Made by a program: the position numbers and the translations under genes
Shown: positions 1 to 17,300 of the stretch, piece after piece
How the letters are laid out: each line of letters starts with the position of its first letter
Position numbering within the stretch: the first letter of the stretch is position 1
The notes under the pieces: generated by a model
The model's input: only the letters and a program-made list of their open reading frames with translations
Told to the model about the DNA's origin: nothing
Database searches by the model: none
Assembly (NCBI GenBank): GCA_964036275.1
Contig: OZ038436.1
Coordinates: forward strand, 6,420,482-6,484,481
Origin: Litoditis marina
Lineage: Eukaryota > Nematoda > Chromadorea > Rhabditida > Rhabditidae
Direction of reading: 5' to 3'
DNA length: 64,000 bases

Positions 1-4692
<4,692 letters not shown>

Positions 4693-5554
4693 CACAGAGA
4701 GACTGCTTTCAGAAAGGGGCGGGGCTTATTCTGAACGGCAGGAGCGAGAGAGTATTGGGTGGAGAGGGAGACAGACAAACACCCGCTCCGGAATGGAAAT
4801 TAAAGGCTAGAACAGTAATTGCTGATCTCATATGATGTTTTTGTAGTTTTAACTTTTTGTGTATTTCACACCCTCAGAATGAGAAAAAAATGTGTTTAAA
4901 ACGTGATCATACTTTTTCTGAATTTTAAACTTCAACTGTGTATTAATTCTTTTTATCAACGAAAGTACGACTTCGAAACATATCCCGAGCGAATGTATGA
5001 ACTCTCCCTCACAGTAATACGTTCTCCTTTTTTGTTTTATTTCCAAACCCGTTTCTCATCTGAGGCCGAACTCGAAATATCCTGACCTATTCTGCGTCTC
5101 CTAGATCACACGCTATTTCTCTAATCTACATGTCTTGCAAAATGGTTCAAAAAACTAAAGACGCAAGAACTGATCAAAGTGCAATAATTTACAAAATATT
5201 CTGTTAGAAATATGCGAAAAAGTACAAATCTGTTAGAAATAAACGCAACTGAATGTTGCGCGCGTGGCATATAGTTAAGCTGTGCATTGATGGTTGGTAA
5301 CTCCTATCCACACTGAAAATAATTAATTCGTGTTTAACTGTAGTTCAATTTTTCTCACGTTGTTTTGCTTCATTGAGGAATGTCTTCAGCGACCGACCAC
5401 ACTACAACTTGTAATGGTATTATTGCCTTTCACTCTATTATCTACTTTGAACCAAACTTGTAACTAAACAGCATGATTATAACACATCTTAGGTATATGA
5501 AAATTGAGTTCTCAGACTAAACTCGACATTGGAAAGACTATTGAGGTAGTTTAT

Positions 5555-5913
5555 AACGTCGGTATATAAACAGTGCGCGCAACATTGAGTTGCGTTTATT
5601 TCCACATGTGAAAAGCGGGTTTTTAGATGGAAAAATTGTGCCAAGGCCTAATCACAATAATGAATCTCATATCTAATGTATTTACCGAATCGAATGTATT
5701 AGAGGCAGTTCGATTGAACATTCATTTTGGTTTGATCAAGATTCTATTTGGTTCAGCTCTCACATTTCCCAAGTCTACTTCGAGAGTGTCCTATACTATT
5801 GGTCAATTGCACAGTCACGTGAAACATGCTAAACACAGCAGAAGTCAGAAACGTGCAATAAAGAAGTGCACCATTTCTCATTAAAACGCTAACTTTACGT
5901 GACTGTTCAATTA
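5555..5913 (-). repeat. 359-bp dispersed repeat, copy 2 (inverted)
   Basis: Inverted counterpart of 430-788, of the same length, with shared ends. No coding content, so probably a non-autonomous transposon. Confidence 0.8.
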
Positions 5914-7435
5914 AATTTTGGTATAATTAAAATGCATTGGTCATTTTGGAGTTATTCGAGAAATATAAACCTATGTGAACGGTCTTACACTTATTTCACT
6001 GCACGCGAAAAATAAACCCTTTTTTGTAGCGGCGAGAGAGTGTGCAGATCAGAGATATGCAGGCGGTCACAGACGGTCGAAGTTACAGACTAATTTTGCG
6101 AAAGTAAAACGTACAAATGATAAATATGAGTGAATTAGATCGTTTCGGAATCCCATCGATGATATTAATAACATTTGTGCATCAAACTCCAAACAGTTCA
6201 ATGTTTCAAATGCTTCTATAAATAATTGCACATCAAAACGCAATGGTCAATTCGAAAAGCGACTGAATACGTAATAAATGCATGTAATTACATATAATAG
6301 TTGTCATTCTCGTTGCAAACTACTCTAACTAATTCGAAAGTGACATGGCTGTTTGATCCACTTAATTGCCCCAAAACTTATGTAGAACAATCTGGGAATG
6401 ATTTTGCTATCTTTTGTACGATTGTACTTTTTATTTCCCTGGAACTCGAAATTTTCCAAATAAAACACATTTTACGCACAATAAGTAAGCATTTCAACAA
6501 TTCGGGTCCGAGTTTTTTGAATTCTGCGTTTTGCAATGAAGTTACTTATTTTTCAACGCGTAACGTGAAGAAGAATTTTCTCTTCTACTTCGCTCTCAAG
6601 TTCTGATTTGTAATATTTATGCGTATAATCATCAAACGAAACTCCATTGGAGTCATAATATCTTTCTACGGTGTATTTGATTTACCGCTGTGTCAATCCA
6701 TGAGGCGACGGCTATGCCATAATTCTTTCCATTTGGACTCTGATTGAAATGAAAAAGAAAATGCGAGGAAAAGAGTCGTTTTCTAATTAAATATGAGGCC
6801 AGAAAATGACCAAATAATGGACTTTTCACCAAAAAAAGTAATAGTCTGAAAAAGATGTCTAACTAAGATGGAAGAAAAGAATGGAGAGTATGTCATAACG
6901 TTTTTTTCTATAGCGATTATCTTCTAACAAAATAGCTTTAAACACAAATATATGATTTGTTGTATTTGTAAAATAATAGAATGGGAAATATTTTGGTCCG
7001 AATCCGCAAATCTCTTGAAAACGACATTATCAACCCAATAACCAGGTTTTCCGTAGTTAGTTCACCACAACTCCAAGAATCAATTTCAACCAATAACAAC
7101 AAACTTTTGGAAACAATCATGTCGTTAACAAAAGATGAACAAAATACTTGAACGAAGATATCACCAAACTTTCATTTTCTGCAATCTCTCTTATGTCAGA
7201 GAAGAGCGAGAGACTGTGTCTTGCGAGAGAGTGCAGACACCGACTGAAATTGGTGTTTAATCCGTGGTTTTTTTTGCTTAACTGCAAGTACCCAGAATTA
7301 GGCATGGACGCCTCAGAACTGGCTGAAATGGGGTATTTATAGAATTCTGGCTGTTTTCAAGGTTTACTCGAACCTTATAGTTTAATAAATGTAAAACATA
7401 TTCCTCTATGCATCCCTCTTGATGCTCTCTTCTTC

Positions 7436-7476
7436 ATTTCCTTTAGCTCCCCCCTCTTTTTTTCCTCTCTCTCTCC

Positions 7477-7512
<36 letters not shown>

Positions 7513-7530
7513 TCTCTCTTTTTTCCAACC
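7436..7530. repeat. CT-rich microsatellite
   Basis: CTCTCT tract with TTTCTC interruptions. Confidence 0.9.
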
Positions 7531-9796
7531 AACTTCTTGTATTTCTCCATTCCCTTCTTCTTTTCGAGATCCAGAGAGACAGAAACAGAGATAGAACAAT
7601 AATTCGAAACATGAAATAAAATCAACATTCATTACTGTTTTGAGTTATTTTTTAGCATTGTTTGCTTTTTCCCCAGCGCGCATTTCAATGTTTCACGTAC
7701 TTCACTTGACCAATAGACAAAACTTTCCAATACTGACATAGATACAGGTACAAATAAGCGATTGTTGAAGAATATGAACTGTATCTGTAATTGAATTTTG
7801 TTTTAAATATGATGTCATCGCTTTCAATTATTACACGACAGCTGCAACCGTGTCATTAGTATTTTCGTAAAACTTTCTCTCAGGTATTGAAAGTTGACAT
7901 TTACAGTCATTCAACAGAGATTAATTCCGTTGCATAGAAAATATGGATGGTCACGTATAAATTAGAGTTTCGAATATATATTCAAAAACTGGAAATTTCC
8001 AAGAATGCCTCAATAGAAAATGATGAAAGAACCCGCAACACATCTCAGGTGAATTTCGGCATATTGGCAAGGGAAAAGGAGAAATACAATAATTGGAAAG
8101 TTAGAGTGTGTACTGTAGGAGTCTCAGTAGGAAGGATGGGAGCTATAGCACATTTCCGACGCGCGTTTCAATGTTTCACATGATCTATTTAGGCAATGAT
8201 GGCAATCAGTGAATTGATCGCCACACACAGCTCCAACCCAAACGTAATTCATTTTGATAGTGAACTTACACGTGGAACATTATCGTTATTATTATTATTA
8301 CATTCCATTTCATTTCATTGTCATCTATCGTTTTTCCAAGTGACATACTCTTCGCACAGTTAGAGTGTTCTTATTACTATTACTCTACATTCATTCTATT
8401 TATATATTGTGGTTATTGAATTAATAGTCTAGAGACCCCACCCCCGCCGCTTTATTCAATATTCCAATTAAGACGGAATAACGAAACAGCCAGAGAGAGA
8501 CAAATACATAGAGAATGAAGGACACAATCATAAGTAGTATGGACCATTTTATTTGACCCCCAAGCAACGGAAAGACAGTTTCGCGATATTTTATGAGTTC
8601 ACAATCAAAAAATAGAGATGGACGTGTATTTCCTGGTAAAACGTAAAACTTATTGTGTTTTGAAATTTTCGTCCCATTTCGCACCAAGCGTGTAGTCTTG
8701 AACTGCAGAATATCGAGAAGATTCTACATTACAGAAAAAACAGGAATGTCCCTTCACGCAAGTTATTCAACCAGTTCTCACGAAAAACTAAGTTGTATTG
8801 ACGGACAGTTCGGCTTTACTTTTTACAGACATCGATGGACAACCGACTAGTTTTCCCAAACCACTTTGACCCTTATACTATACGCGCAACATTCGTGTGC
8901 AGTTTGCAATTACGAACAGCAACTTACTGAAAAACGATAATATACATAAAACCAGATACGGAAAGTACCTATAACATTTTAAACTGTCACGATCATACTT
9001 TTTTGCGGTCATTCAGTTCTCCAACGGTTTCATTTAAACTTTATTACTATCAAAAACGAACATCACTAGTTTCAGTATTTTTACTTTTCAACTTCAATCA
9101 ACATTAAACCGTCACTTTTTTCTAACCATCTTTCACCTGATACTCCACACGTCACTGCAAAAACCTAAACAACAGAAAACTGAACAACCTTTCTGACGAT
9201 AATTCTTTACATCTTACACTGGTGTATTCACATGTAACGGGGATTCCGAAAGATAAACAGGTTGGAGAGGTTATTTGTTCTTTGATCTTCTGTGTTTGTA
9301 ATGTAGGACCTCGCTTCATGGTAGCAACGGTATACCTCACAGGCTGGAACTCTGATCCATCTCATTTTTGCCCGCAATCCTGAAAACCCATTGAAATTTC
9401 AACGACGCCTTGCTTATAAAGACATCCTGCCACACAGAAGTGAACCAATTGTGTAACGCGCGAACACATTCATTTCAATTCATTCCACAGAATAATAAAA
9501 CTACTTATAAAGCGATTATAAAGTCAAGAACACTTGTGATTTATTGAACCCTATGGAGGCTCAAGTGCAGACTGATAATGAAACTGTTGAACTATTCAAC
9601 TCAGACCAATGGAACTTGAAATTTTTTTTATTTTCTAGCACTTTAGGTACCGCAAACTTTTCAAAACAAATTTTGTTGCTTTCATCAAGTGCCGCAGAAC
9701 TAAATAAATCTCTCGGGCGCATTATTTCATGGGTCAATTCTCAATTGACCTTGTTCTCGATTTGCTATATAACATCATATACAGAAATATTCCAGA

Positions 9797-9964
9797 GTAC
9801 GTATGCTAGAAGATCTCAGCACCTTCATCCCATCCTGCGTCTCTCGCTTTGTCTCACTATTTCTCATCTCTTACATCCCGGCGGGATGTAAGAGCAGAGA
9901 AACAGTGTATGTTTCAGGAGACGCAGGATGGGATGAAAGTGCCGGGATCTTCTAGCATACGTAC
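9797..9964. mobile_element. 168-bp palindromic MITE-like element
   Basis: Almost perfect inverted repeat. Ends GTACGTATGCTAGAAGATC and its complement, with CATCCTGCGTCTC / GAGACGCAGGATG inside and CATCCCGGCGGGATG at the centre. No coding capacity. Confidence 0.85.
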
Positions 9965-10188
9965 ACAGACCTTTTGTTCCATGCGCACAATTTCGCGAGA
10001 CTTGTGTTCCGGTGGTGTGAGAACAGAGAAATAGCGTGCGTTTGAGGAGACGCAGGTTGTGATCCAACAGTATCATGATTATGTATACGTCTGAACGGAT
10101 TGAAAGGGCTCCGTGTTGCTATTCTTGAAAAAGCTAATGATCAATTTAACAGATCGACTGTTGGCTAGTCCTTTTTCAGGTTACCAGA

Positions 10189-10355
10189 GTACGTATGCTA
10201 GAAGATCCCGGCACCTTCATCCCGTCCTGCGTCTCTCGCTCTGCCTTACTATTTCGCTCCACTCGTTACCCGGCGGGATGTAAAAGCAGAGAAAGAGCGT
10301 ATGTTTGAGGAGACGCAGGATGGGATGAAGGTGCCGGCATCTTCTAGCAAAACGT
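10189..10355. mobile_element. second copy of the palindromic GTACGTATGCTAG element
   Basis: Same ends and core as 9,797-9,964, but the right end has decayed (CTAGCAAAACGTAT). Two copies 225 bp apart in the same orientation. Confidence 0.8.
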
Positions 10356-10547
10356 ATTCTGGATGAGTAATCCGGAAGTAACCTAAAACCATTTGCCGAG
10401 CTCATTTGTTTTCAGAATTATAAAACTCATGTAACCTCATCGTATATGATGAAAATCGCCAAACATCGCTGATCTTCAACAACGGGGCTATAAAGATGTG
10501 CAACTAAGATTGATTGGTAATGTTCTGGAGAAGAAGAAAAAAGCAAT

Positions 10548-10610
10548 TATGTCCTTCACTTTGGTTCTTATAGAATGCGTGATACTCTAGACTGCGTTTG
10601 GCCGTGATTC
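10548..10610 (+). repeat. dispersed repeat TTATAGAATGCGTGA, copy a
   Basis: Shares about 60 bp (TTCTTATAGAATGCGTGATAC, then CTGCGTTT.GCCGTGATT) with 11,012-11,070 and, less well, 15,385-15,450. Confidence 0.7.
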
Positions 10611-11011
10611 CATTTTGAAAATGGAAGTTAGCCATTAACGATTCTTAAATTTTGACACATATGAAAGTGAACGGTGGAGGGATAAAGCAACTAGTCAAAT
10701 ATATCAAAATGTGTTGTTTAAGTGTTACGTGAAACTGTATAGGAAACCATTATGATCCCCCTGTTTTCTCTTTAAAAATCGTAACGATCGAAATTGAACT
10801 ACAACCAGTATTTCATCGTTCCTTATAGGAATAAAAAGGATTACTATGTTGTCTCAAAAACCACCTCCAATGACATTCCCCCAACATAGTAGAACGTGAA
10901 AACAGAATTTCAGTGAATGAGAACATACAAATATCGCTAACATTGTATTTTCCTGTTGCATAGTACATTTCATGTCTGATCTATGACATAAGATCACCAT
11001 TATTTCATTCC

Positions 11012-11070
11012 ACTTCGGTTCTTATAGAATGCGTGATACGCTAGACTGCGTTTAGCCGTGATTTCATTTT
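11012..11070 (+). repeat. dispersed repeat TTATAGAATGCGTGA, copy b
   Basis: Second copy of the repeat at 10,548, with GCGTTTAGCCGTGATTTCAT. Confidence 0.7.
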
Positions 11071-11112
11071 AACAATCAATCACTCGAAATCAACGCTTGG
11101 AGATTTTTTAGA

Positions 11113-11237
11113 TGAAAAGAACAACGATTATGTGGACCAATCTCGTGTCAACGGTCCTTTAAACTGCAATTGAAGAATATGTTGTAGTTTGAAGGGCGGA
11201 ACCGTTGCGATTGGACTACATAATCGTCCTTCTTTAA
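11113..11237. mobile_element. TTAA-flanked palindromic MITE (AAGAAGGACGATTATGTGG family), copy A
   Basis: Inverted arms with ACGATTATGTGG / CTACATAATCGTCCTTCT and an internal GTCCTTTAAACTGCAATT. Right end abuts TTAA. Resembles PALTTAA-type nematode elements, which duplicate TTAA on insertion. Confidence 0.75.
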
Positions 11238-11520
11238 CATATAAACGGTAAGTGCATGCAGTAAACTCGACATGACTCCTCGGATAAAAGCACTTGTAAG
11301 TGTTTAAGTTATTGTAAAGTTGGTATTTTGTTTTCTACCCTAATATTAATACAAAAAAAATCTCGGAAATACTATTCAATCCGGGAGAATCATGCGAATG
11401 GTCGCGGGGTTACTGAACATACACAAGAGCAGCATTCAAACGGTTCGATTTAAGGAATTCACGTGACACAGCGAGTGGTTTTGTATTCTGCTGTGTTTGT
11501 AGCTGTGCGTAGTTGGGTTT

Positions 11521-11870
11521 ATTGTACAATCGTCCCCCCCTTGAGCCGAAATAGGTTGGAATCCGACCCGTAGTACAATCGCCCCTCACCCCTAGGGGGG
11601 GGGGGGGGGGGGGGTGATTGTACAACGTCCTTCTTTACTGCAGGTTTGGATTGAGTGGGGGACGATTGTTAAACAGGTCCGGGGTTGTACTATTACCCCC
11701 CATTTTGTATTGTGGGGGTGATTGTTAAACGTCGACATTGTACAATTACCCCCCAGTTACAATCACCCCCCCTCTCTATAGGAAATCGTATATCGTATTG
11801 GGAGGGGGGTGATAGTACTACGGGGGGGACTTAAGGTGAGGGGGGGGGGGCAATTGTACAATTTCCCCGC
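11521..11870. repeat. G/C-tract cluster with GTACAATC/GATTGTAC units
   Basis: Repeated short units in which a run of G or C is joined to TGATTGTAC or its complement, including G20 at 11,595-11,614. Both orientations occur, so it may be a decayed palindromic element with expanded homopolymers. Confidence 0.8.
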
Positions 11871-12004
11871 GTAGTTCAAAATGAGTGTTGGAGATACCGA
11901 TCAAACTTCAACTCAGCCATTATAACTCTGCGTGACTGACTGATTGCATCACAGAAAAACTCGAAGTATTGTCATGTTCATATTCTCTTTCAACTACTAT
12001 TTTA

Positions 12005-12382
12005 GGTAATTGACCAAGACGCGGTCGGTCGGTTCAGGCTCGGTCGGCGCATATCTGGCTGGCGGTCGGTGGCGGTCGGTGATAAGAGTGTGGGTCGGCA
12101 TATGTATAGCTGGCGGTCGGTAATGAACCAGTATAGGTAATACAGAAGAAAGGTTTAGCCTTTGTGATTGTATGTTTCTTGCTGTGTGTAACATGTTTCA
12201 AGTAACTGTGCAATTGAATAACAGACATTGGTCGGTAATGAACCAGTATAGGTAATACTCTAACTGCGTTTTTCTTACCGACCGCCAGCTATACACAGGC
12301 CGACCCACACTCTTATCACCGACCGCCAGTTGGACATGTGCCGACCGAGCCTGAACCGACCGACCGCGTCTTGGTCAATTAC
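12005..12382. mobile_element. CGGTCGG-rich palindromic element
   Basis: Left arm GGTAATTGACCAAGACGCGG .. and right arm ending CCGCGTCTTGGTCAATTACC are inverted. The middle has a 30-bp direct repeat (12,113-12,142 and 12,229-12,258) around a piece related to the 359-bp repeat. Confidence 0.75.
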
Positions 12383-12397
12383 CCTATTTTATATAAC

Positions 12398-12597
12398 NNN
12401 NNNNNNNNNNNNNNNNNNNNNNNNNNNNNNNNNNNNNNNNNNNNNNNNNNNNNNNNNNNNNNNNNNNNNNNNNNNNNNNNNNNNNNNNNNNNNNNNNNNN
12501 NNNNNNNNNNNNNNNNNNNNNNNNNNNNNNNNNNNNNNNNNNNNNNNNNNNNNNNNNNNNNNNNNNNNNNNNNNNNNNNNNNNNNNNNNNNNNNNNN
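12398..12597. other. assembly gap, 200 N
   Basis: Exactly 200 N. The 27 bases before it (12,371-12,397) are identical to the 27 bases after it (12,598-12,624). Confidence 0.99.
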
Positions 12598-13101
12598 TTG
12601 GTCAATTACCCTATTTTATATAACTGGTCTACTCCTAAGAATGTTATAACTCAATATTTATGTCGAAAACATAAGTTGGAAGACGGTCCTAAGTCGATTC
12701 TACCCGGGTATGTCGTTAATCCTACCAGGTAACTAATGGCAGATTTACCTGGTTAACAATAATAATAATTTATTCGTTCATATATAGAAGGCAATCGAAG
12801 AAAGAATAAGAGAGTAGTGACGGATAAACATGAACCTGGGCAAATAAAAAAGCATAGAAAACTATTTCAAAAGTTGGGCAGTTACATCAATGAATGTACA
12901 TGAGTCACATTACATCACAGTCTGTTACAAAATTGAAAAAAAAACAAACAGAAGCGAAACTATGGAAGGCTACGAAACTATAGAAGGCCAACAAAAAATA
13001 ACCCTCTTTAACAATGCATATCAAATCCCTAACGAAAGGCTTAACCAGGTAACACGGTTGAAGATTTTCCTGTTTCGAGCTGGTATACTTTGTTTCACTA
13101 A

Positions 13102-13290
13102 TCGATGTCCTTCTACAGTAATCCGGCCAATATTCAATAGGCTTTTTCTTATGAACAGCTCTTCATTTTGGTTTCAAACTTTATGAGTTTGTAGTAGTTA
13201 ATGTGCAGAAGAAACTATCAGAATTTCAAGAAAATCTAATAACGCCAATATACCAAACTTTGACCTCGAAGTTTGAGCAGATTACTGTAG
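13102..13290. mobile_element. CTACAGTAATC-ended dispersed element, copy 1
   Basis: Begins TTCTACAGTAATC and ends GATTACTGTAGAG (inverted ends); the interior, with GTGCAGAAGA and AACGCCAATAT, matches 22,463-22,620. Confidence 0.7.
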
Positions 13291-14260
13291 AGGGTCTACA
13301 GAAACTGAATTGATTGGAGACCACCTCTAGCACCCAGTCTATAAATAGTTGGTGCAACACACGAGTGAAGTATAGCAGCATTCTCTGAGCATCAAATTAT
13401 CTCAAAGACTCGCTATAAAACAAACTTTTCCTTTTCAACATCGTACGTATCTAAATGACTTTTTCAATAGTTACAACTTAAATAATCAAGTTTTCTTGAA
13501 ACAACTTTTCCGTGTTTGGAACCTAAAGAACGAATAGCCGCATATTTTCTTCCATAACTTTTCAAGCCAACAACAAATTAAGTTCAGAATCTTTCATACA
13601 TCTATTATACATGCTATGCTTCAAATGAATAAATAAATGATTATAGTATAAATAAGGTGAGCTCTATCAACCAATAAACTTCTAGAAAAGACTAATACAA
13701 AGTACCTCCACACGCAAAAATATCACAATCGATCGTAATTGAAAATAGACTACAAATATGGAATGAGGCACCAAACTATAAGAATGTTATAATAGTACAC
13801 GTTTCCAATAAATTATACTAATATGAAGGACTTACAGTATACTTTGTCGAGTAGAAATATAAACACCTAATGCCGAAATATTATACAAAAAGCATAAATT
13901 ACCTCAGAACACAAAGAAAGTTAGGCAATCTTTGCTATGTTTCATATGAAAATCTAATTATCAGAACATCACAGCTACAGATACAGAATGTCTTCCATGT
14001 AACACAATTTCTGCCATAATCTATGCAAAATTGAAGATTCTGTGAAAGGAGATTAGAGTTTAAGAATGTCCATGGATAAATAGAAAACAATGAAGAGCAA
14101 TAAATTTTATGGAACCTAATCACATGTGAGTGGACATCAGAAAACCTACGTAGAGAAAGCAAAAAAGGTGAATGTCTAAGACGTGTCCACAATTTCTGAT
14201 GTGTTTTCACGTGTCACATTTCCACTTTTTACGTGACTTTTCAATCTGCTTCCAGTACAA

Positions 14261-14362
14261 CTATGCTATTGGCAATGACTTTGTAGACACGAAGGATAGC
14301 ACAACTTCCAACTGAAATCCACCGGGGAGGTAATGGAGAATGTTGTACAGAACAGGAATCAA
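14261..14362 (-). CDS. aka-1: aka-1 exon 34 (residues 1177-1209 and stop)
   Basis: Acceptor CTGTTTCAG, TAG stop. LIPVLYNILHYLPGGFQLEV followed by VLSFV matches LIPVIH.......LE.EL.F at the very end of SARA. Confidence 0.88.
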   Translation of the reverse strand: MIPVLYNILHYLPGGFQLEVVLSFVSTKSLPIA

Positions 14363-17300
14363 CTGAAACAGACAGATTAAGTACAATACTACATCGAAAT
14401 GGTTAATCACACATGTTTAGCTCACATGTAAATGAACTTATCATCCCAAAAGGACGTAGTAAAGTAACCCAATTAGAATAAAAAGAAAGTAGCGTTATCT
14501 CCAATCTAGAGTTATCTCCAATGCCAGCAGGACAACGTCATAGTTGTTTGTCGTTAGTATTAATTTCTGGGGGGGGGGTGATAGTATCATAGTACTATGA
14601 GGATGGGAGCATACACCAGTGAGATGTGACTATACTACAAAAAACAACCCGTTCTTCTTCCCTTATGATTAGCCAACTTCCCCGATAATAGCGAAAAATG
14701 AGTCCGTTTTCTAAATTTTTCTTACTTATTGGAAGGCTCTACTGGCGTAGAGTGAAAGGGGGGGGGGGGTGATAGTATCATATATTGATCTATCTGATCT
14801 ACTTGCCTGATCCATGCTTTCCCTGAACTTCAACTGTTCCGTTTCCAACCCAATCCATGGAGAGACATCGTATTCCACTGCCTCTTCTGAAGCTGTCACT
14901 CGAACCGAAATATTCCTGTAAACACAAAATAATCAATAATCAATAATAATACAACAATGACTAGATCAAAATTTAACCATTACACCACTTACATAATTAC
15001 AAATCGAGCAATTAAACTGCTGCAGAACGATAACTAACACCCTCTCAGTGTACGCAAGTTCTTCTGCTTTTGAGGGTAAAATGAATCAAATTGAAGAAAA
15101 AAACTATTATGCGACCCAAAACTGTATTTTGATGACTGACCAAATGGACATATTGATGAGCATAAGCAGGAAAGGATCGAGTAGAGCAGAGCACTCGCGA
15201 CAAACCAATTCCGCCACACTGAAACATTTGAATGAGTTTAATTCTCACATAACCCTTCTCCAATAAAAAACCACAATGCAGTTATAGAAATCTACTACAG
15301 AATTTCAGTAGATAAAAACTATCTAAAAATTATTTCTGTTTACAAATTGATACGTAACTGATACATGGTCTGATCATTTTGCCAAACGACTTCGACTCTT
15401 ATAGAATTCGTGAAACTCTTGAGTGTGTTTAGCCGGGATTTCATTCCAACATAAATACAATACCTAGGTTAACGATTGAGAATTCCCTAACTTGATCGAG
15501 TGCTGAACAATTAGCATACAGTAATGAAATAAGATTTTAATACAAGACAAGATGTGTTTTTGGAGTTAAAGAAGTTTTTTGTCGAAAATTGCTAAAATTT
15601 CCCAATTAGAAAAAGAAAACCCGTTTTTCGAATACTTATAGCTATTCAACAACTAGAAGTGACCCATATATGTACAAGTTTTACCATGATGGAGAAATTA
15701 AAAAAAACTAGTATGTATTAGTTTCCCGGGAGTCACCTAAACTTCCCTGTATTTAGATTTACTTGAAAAAACTAAGGCTGAACTATTAGTTTCCCCAACC
15801 TACTCCGTGTCTTATAATATGCGTGAAACACTCGAGTGCACTCCAACTCCCAATACTAACCTGAATACGCGCGGCTCCTCTTCTGAGGCCAGTCTTCCCT
15901 CCTTTAAATTGTACACGTGCGACAGTCGAATGCCGTAGTCTGCACAACTATTCACTTGTAAAACAGAGGTAATCGCTCGCTCCAATGAAAGACCGTATTG
16001 GAACTTATCCTGGAATGAGCAGAAATAATTATAATCTGAAAGAAAACGGCCACTTGTTGAACATACTGTCAGCGGTTAACGTTAACATTCTTCAATCAAA
16101 ATAAACAACTCTTCACGATTCCAAATGAGAACCAACCAAACTCTCCAAACTTGGCATAAATGAGGACATCATCAAAATTCCCCAATAATTTGACCTACCC
16201 CCAGATAAAGTCCGTCGATGGCCGATTTGACTGGGAAATCGCCACAATTCTCCGATGAATCGACCCATTCAATCGATAATTGACTGCCGGACACAGAATC
16301 TGTCACGTGAAAATCCTCCAACTGAAAGGAAAACACGTCACTTCGAAAACACGTCATTTACTTTACAAATAACGAAAAAACGTTTACAGAAACGCAAAAT
16401 CATATTTATTCAGTCACAACTAGGTGGAGTGATTGCATGTGTAATTGAGAGCACAATGTCTTTCTATTTTTCCCTTCTCGATCACCAATCCCACTGCTCT
16501 TTCACGTGAAGTTCGGTAAGTTTCTCCAACTGTCACGTTTACTTGTAATTGTAAAGTTCCCAAGTTCTTCTATTTATAGAAGGTGTGAAACTGACCACCG
16601 TTCCAGTCAATACATCGAGAAGAGAGTTGAAGGTCGTCTGCTGCATGCGAATCGCCACTCCATCCTCCACCACAGACACCTGTGAAACATTCAAGTGCTG
16701 TTAGACTATATTGGCGAGTTTGATACACCAACTAAATGTGTTAGAGAAGGACGACTATGTGGTCCAATCGCAACGCTTCAGTCCTTTAAACCGCAATACA
16801 TTTTTTAAGTGCAGTTTAAAGGACCATTGACACGGGATTGGTCCACACAATCGTCCTTTTTTAAATAGTACTTTCATGACTATATAAAATGCGGTGAAAA
16901 CTTCAATTTTAGAAAAGGAAACTAGGTGGAATTATCAGCTCTTCAAGTTTTTGTTAAGTTTCTAACTTTAAAAAAAGTACAAAAACAACTAGGCAATTCC
17001 GGTGTAACTTCAAAAAAAGAAAAGTTTGACTTTAACGTCTAACGAAAACCGTCATGTTGGTTATGTTTCACCAATACCTATGTTCAATGTGAACAACTGC
17101 TTGTGATTCTACCTGTAGTTGAGACGTGGATTTGAGGGCCCCGTCGAGGACAACAAACGAGGCGCCAGTGGCTGGAACACAAATCAGACTACCAAACAAG
17201 TTGGGAGGAGATGAACGAACAAACTACATATATTGAACCAGCTCACGTGGGCGGATCGAAAAAAAAACTATGAAAATGCTTTTCGATAACTTTCTTGAGA

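Larger units (their letters stand above)
4693..14260. other. intergenic region rich in repeats
   Basis: Between the membrane-protein gene and the 3' end of aka-1. I see no exon chain I can support. It contains the palindromic elements, the TTAA-type MITE, the G-tract cluster and the assembly gap listed separately; 5,914-7,430, 7,535-9,790 and 12,625-13,100 hold nothing I recognise beyond short dispersed motifs. I find no convincing AATAAA for aka-1 just past its stop; a CATAAA variant sits at about 14,104. Confidence 0.6.

Noticed and set aside
6301..6606. 101-codon frame on the plus strand
   Set aside because: Starts at TTG, AT-rich composition, no motif and no splice partners; likely chance.
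7290..7310. Nematode telomere repeat (TTAGGC)n
   Set aside because: TTAGGC occurs only as isolated single copies; there is no telomeric tract.
9340..9400. Minus-strand TTTTCAG followed by an ATG frame (MRWIRVPACEVYRCYHEARS), as a trans-spliced gene start
   Set aside because: Only one candidate exon, no partner exons in phase, and no recognisable family.
12330..12649. Frames across the N gap
   Set aside because: Most of their length is undetermined sequence.
13935..14210. 91-codon minus-strand frame beyond the aka-1 stop
   Set aside because: Lies just downstream of the stop, probably in the 3' untranslated region, with no similarity to the conserved SARA C-terminus, which is already complete.
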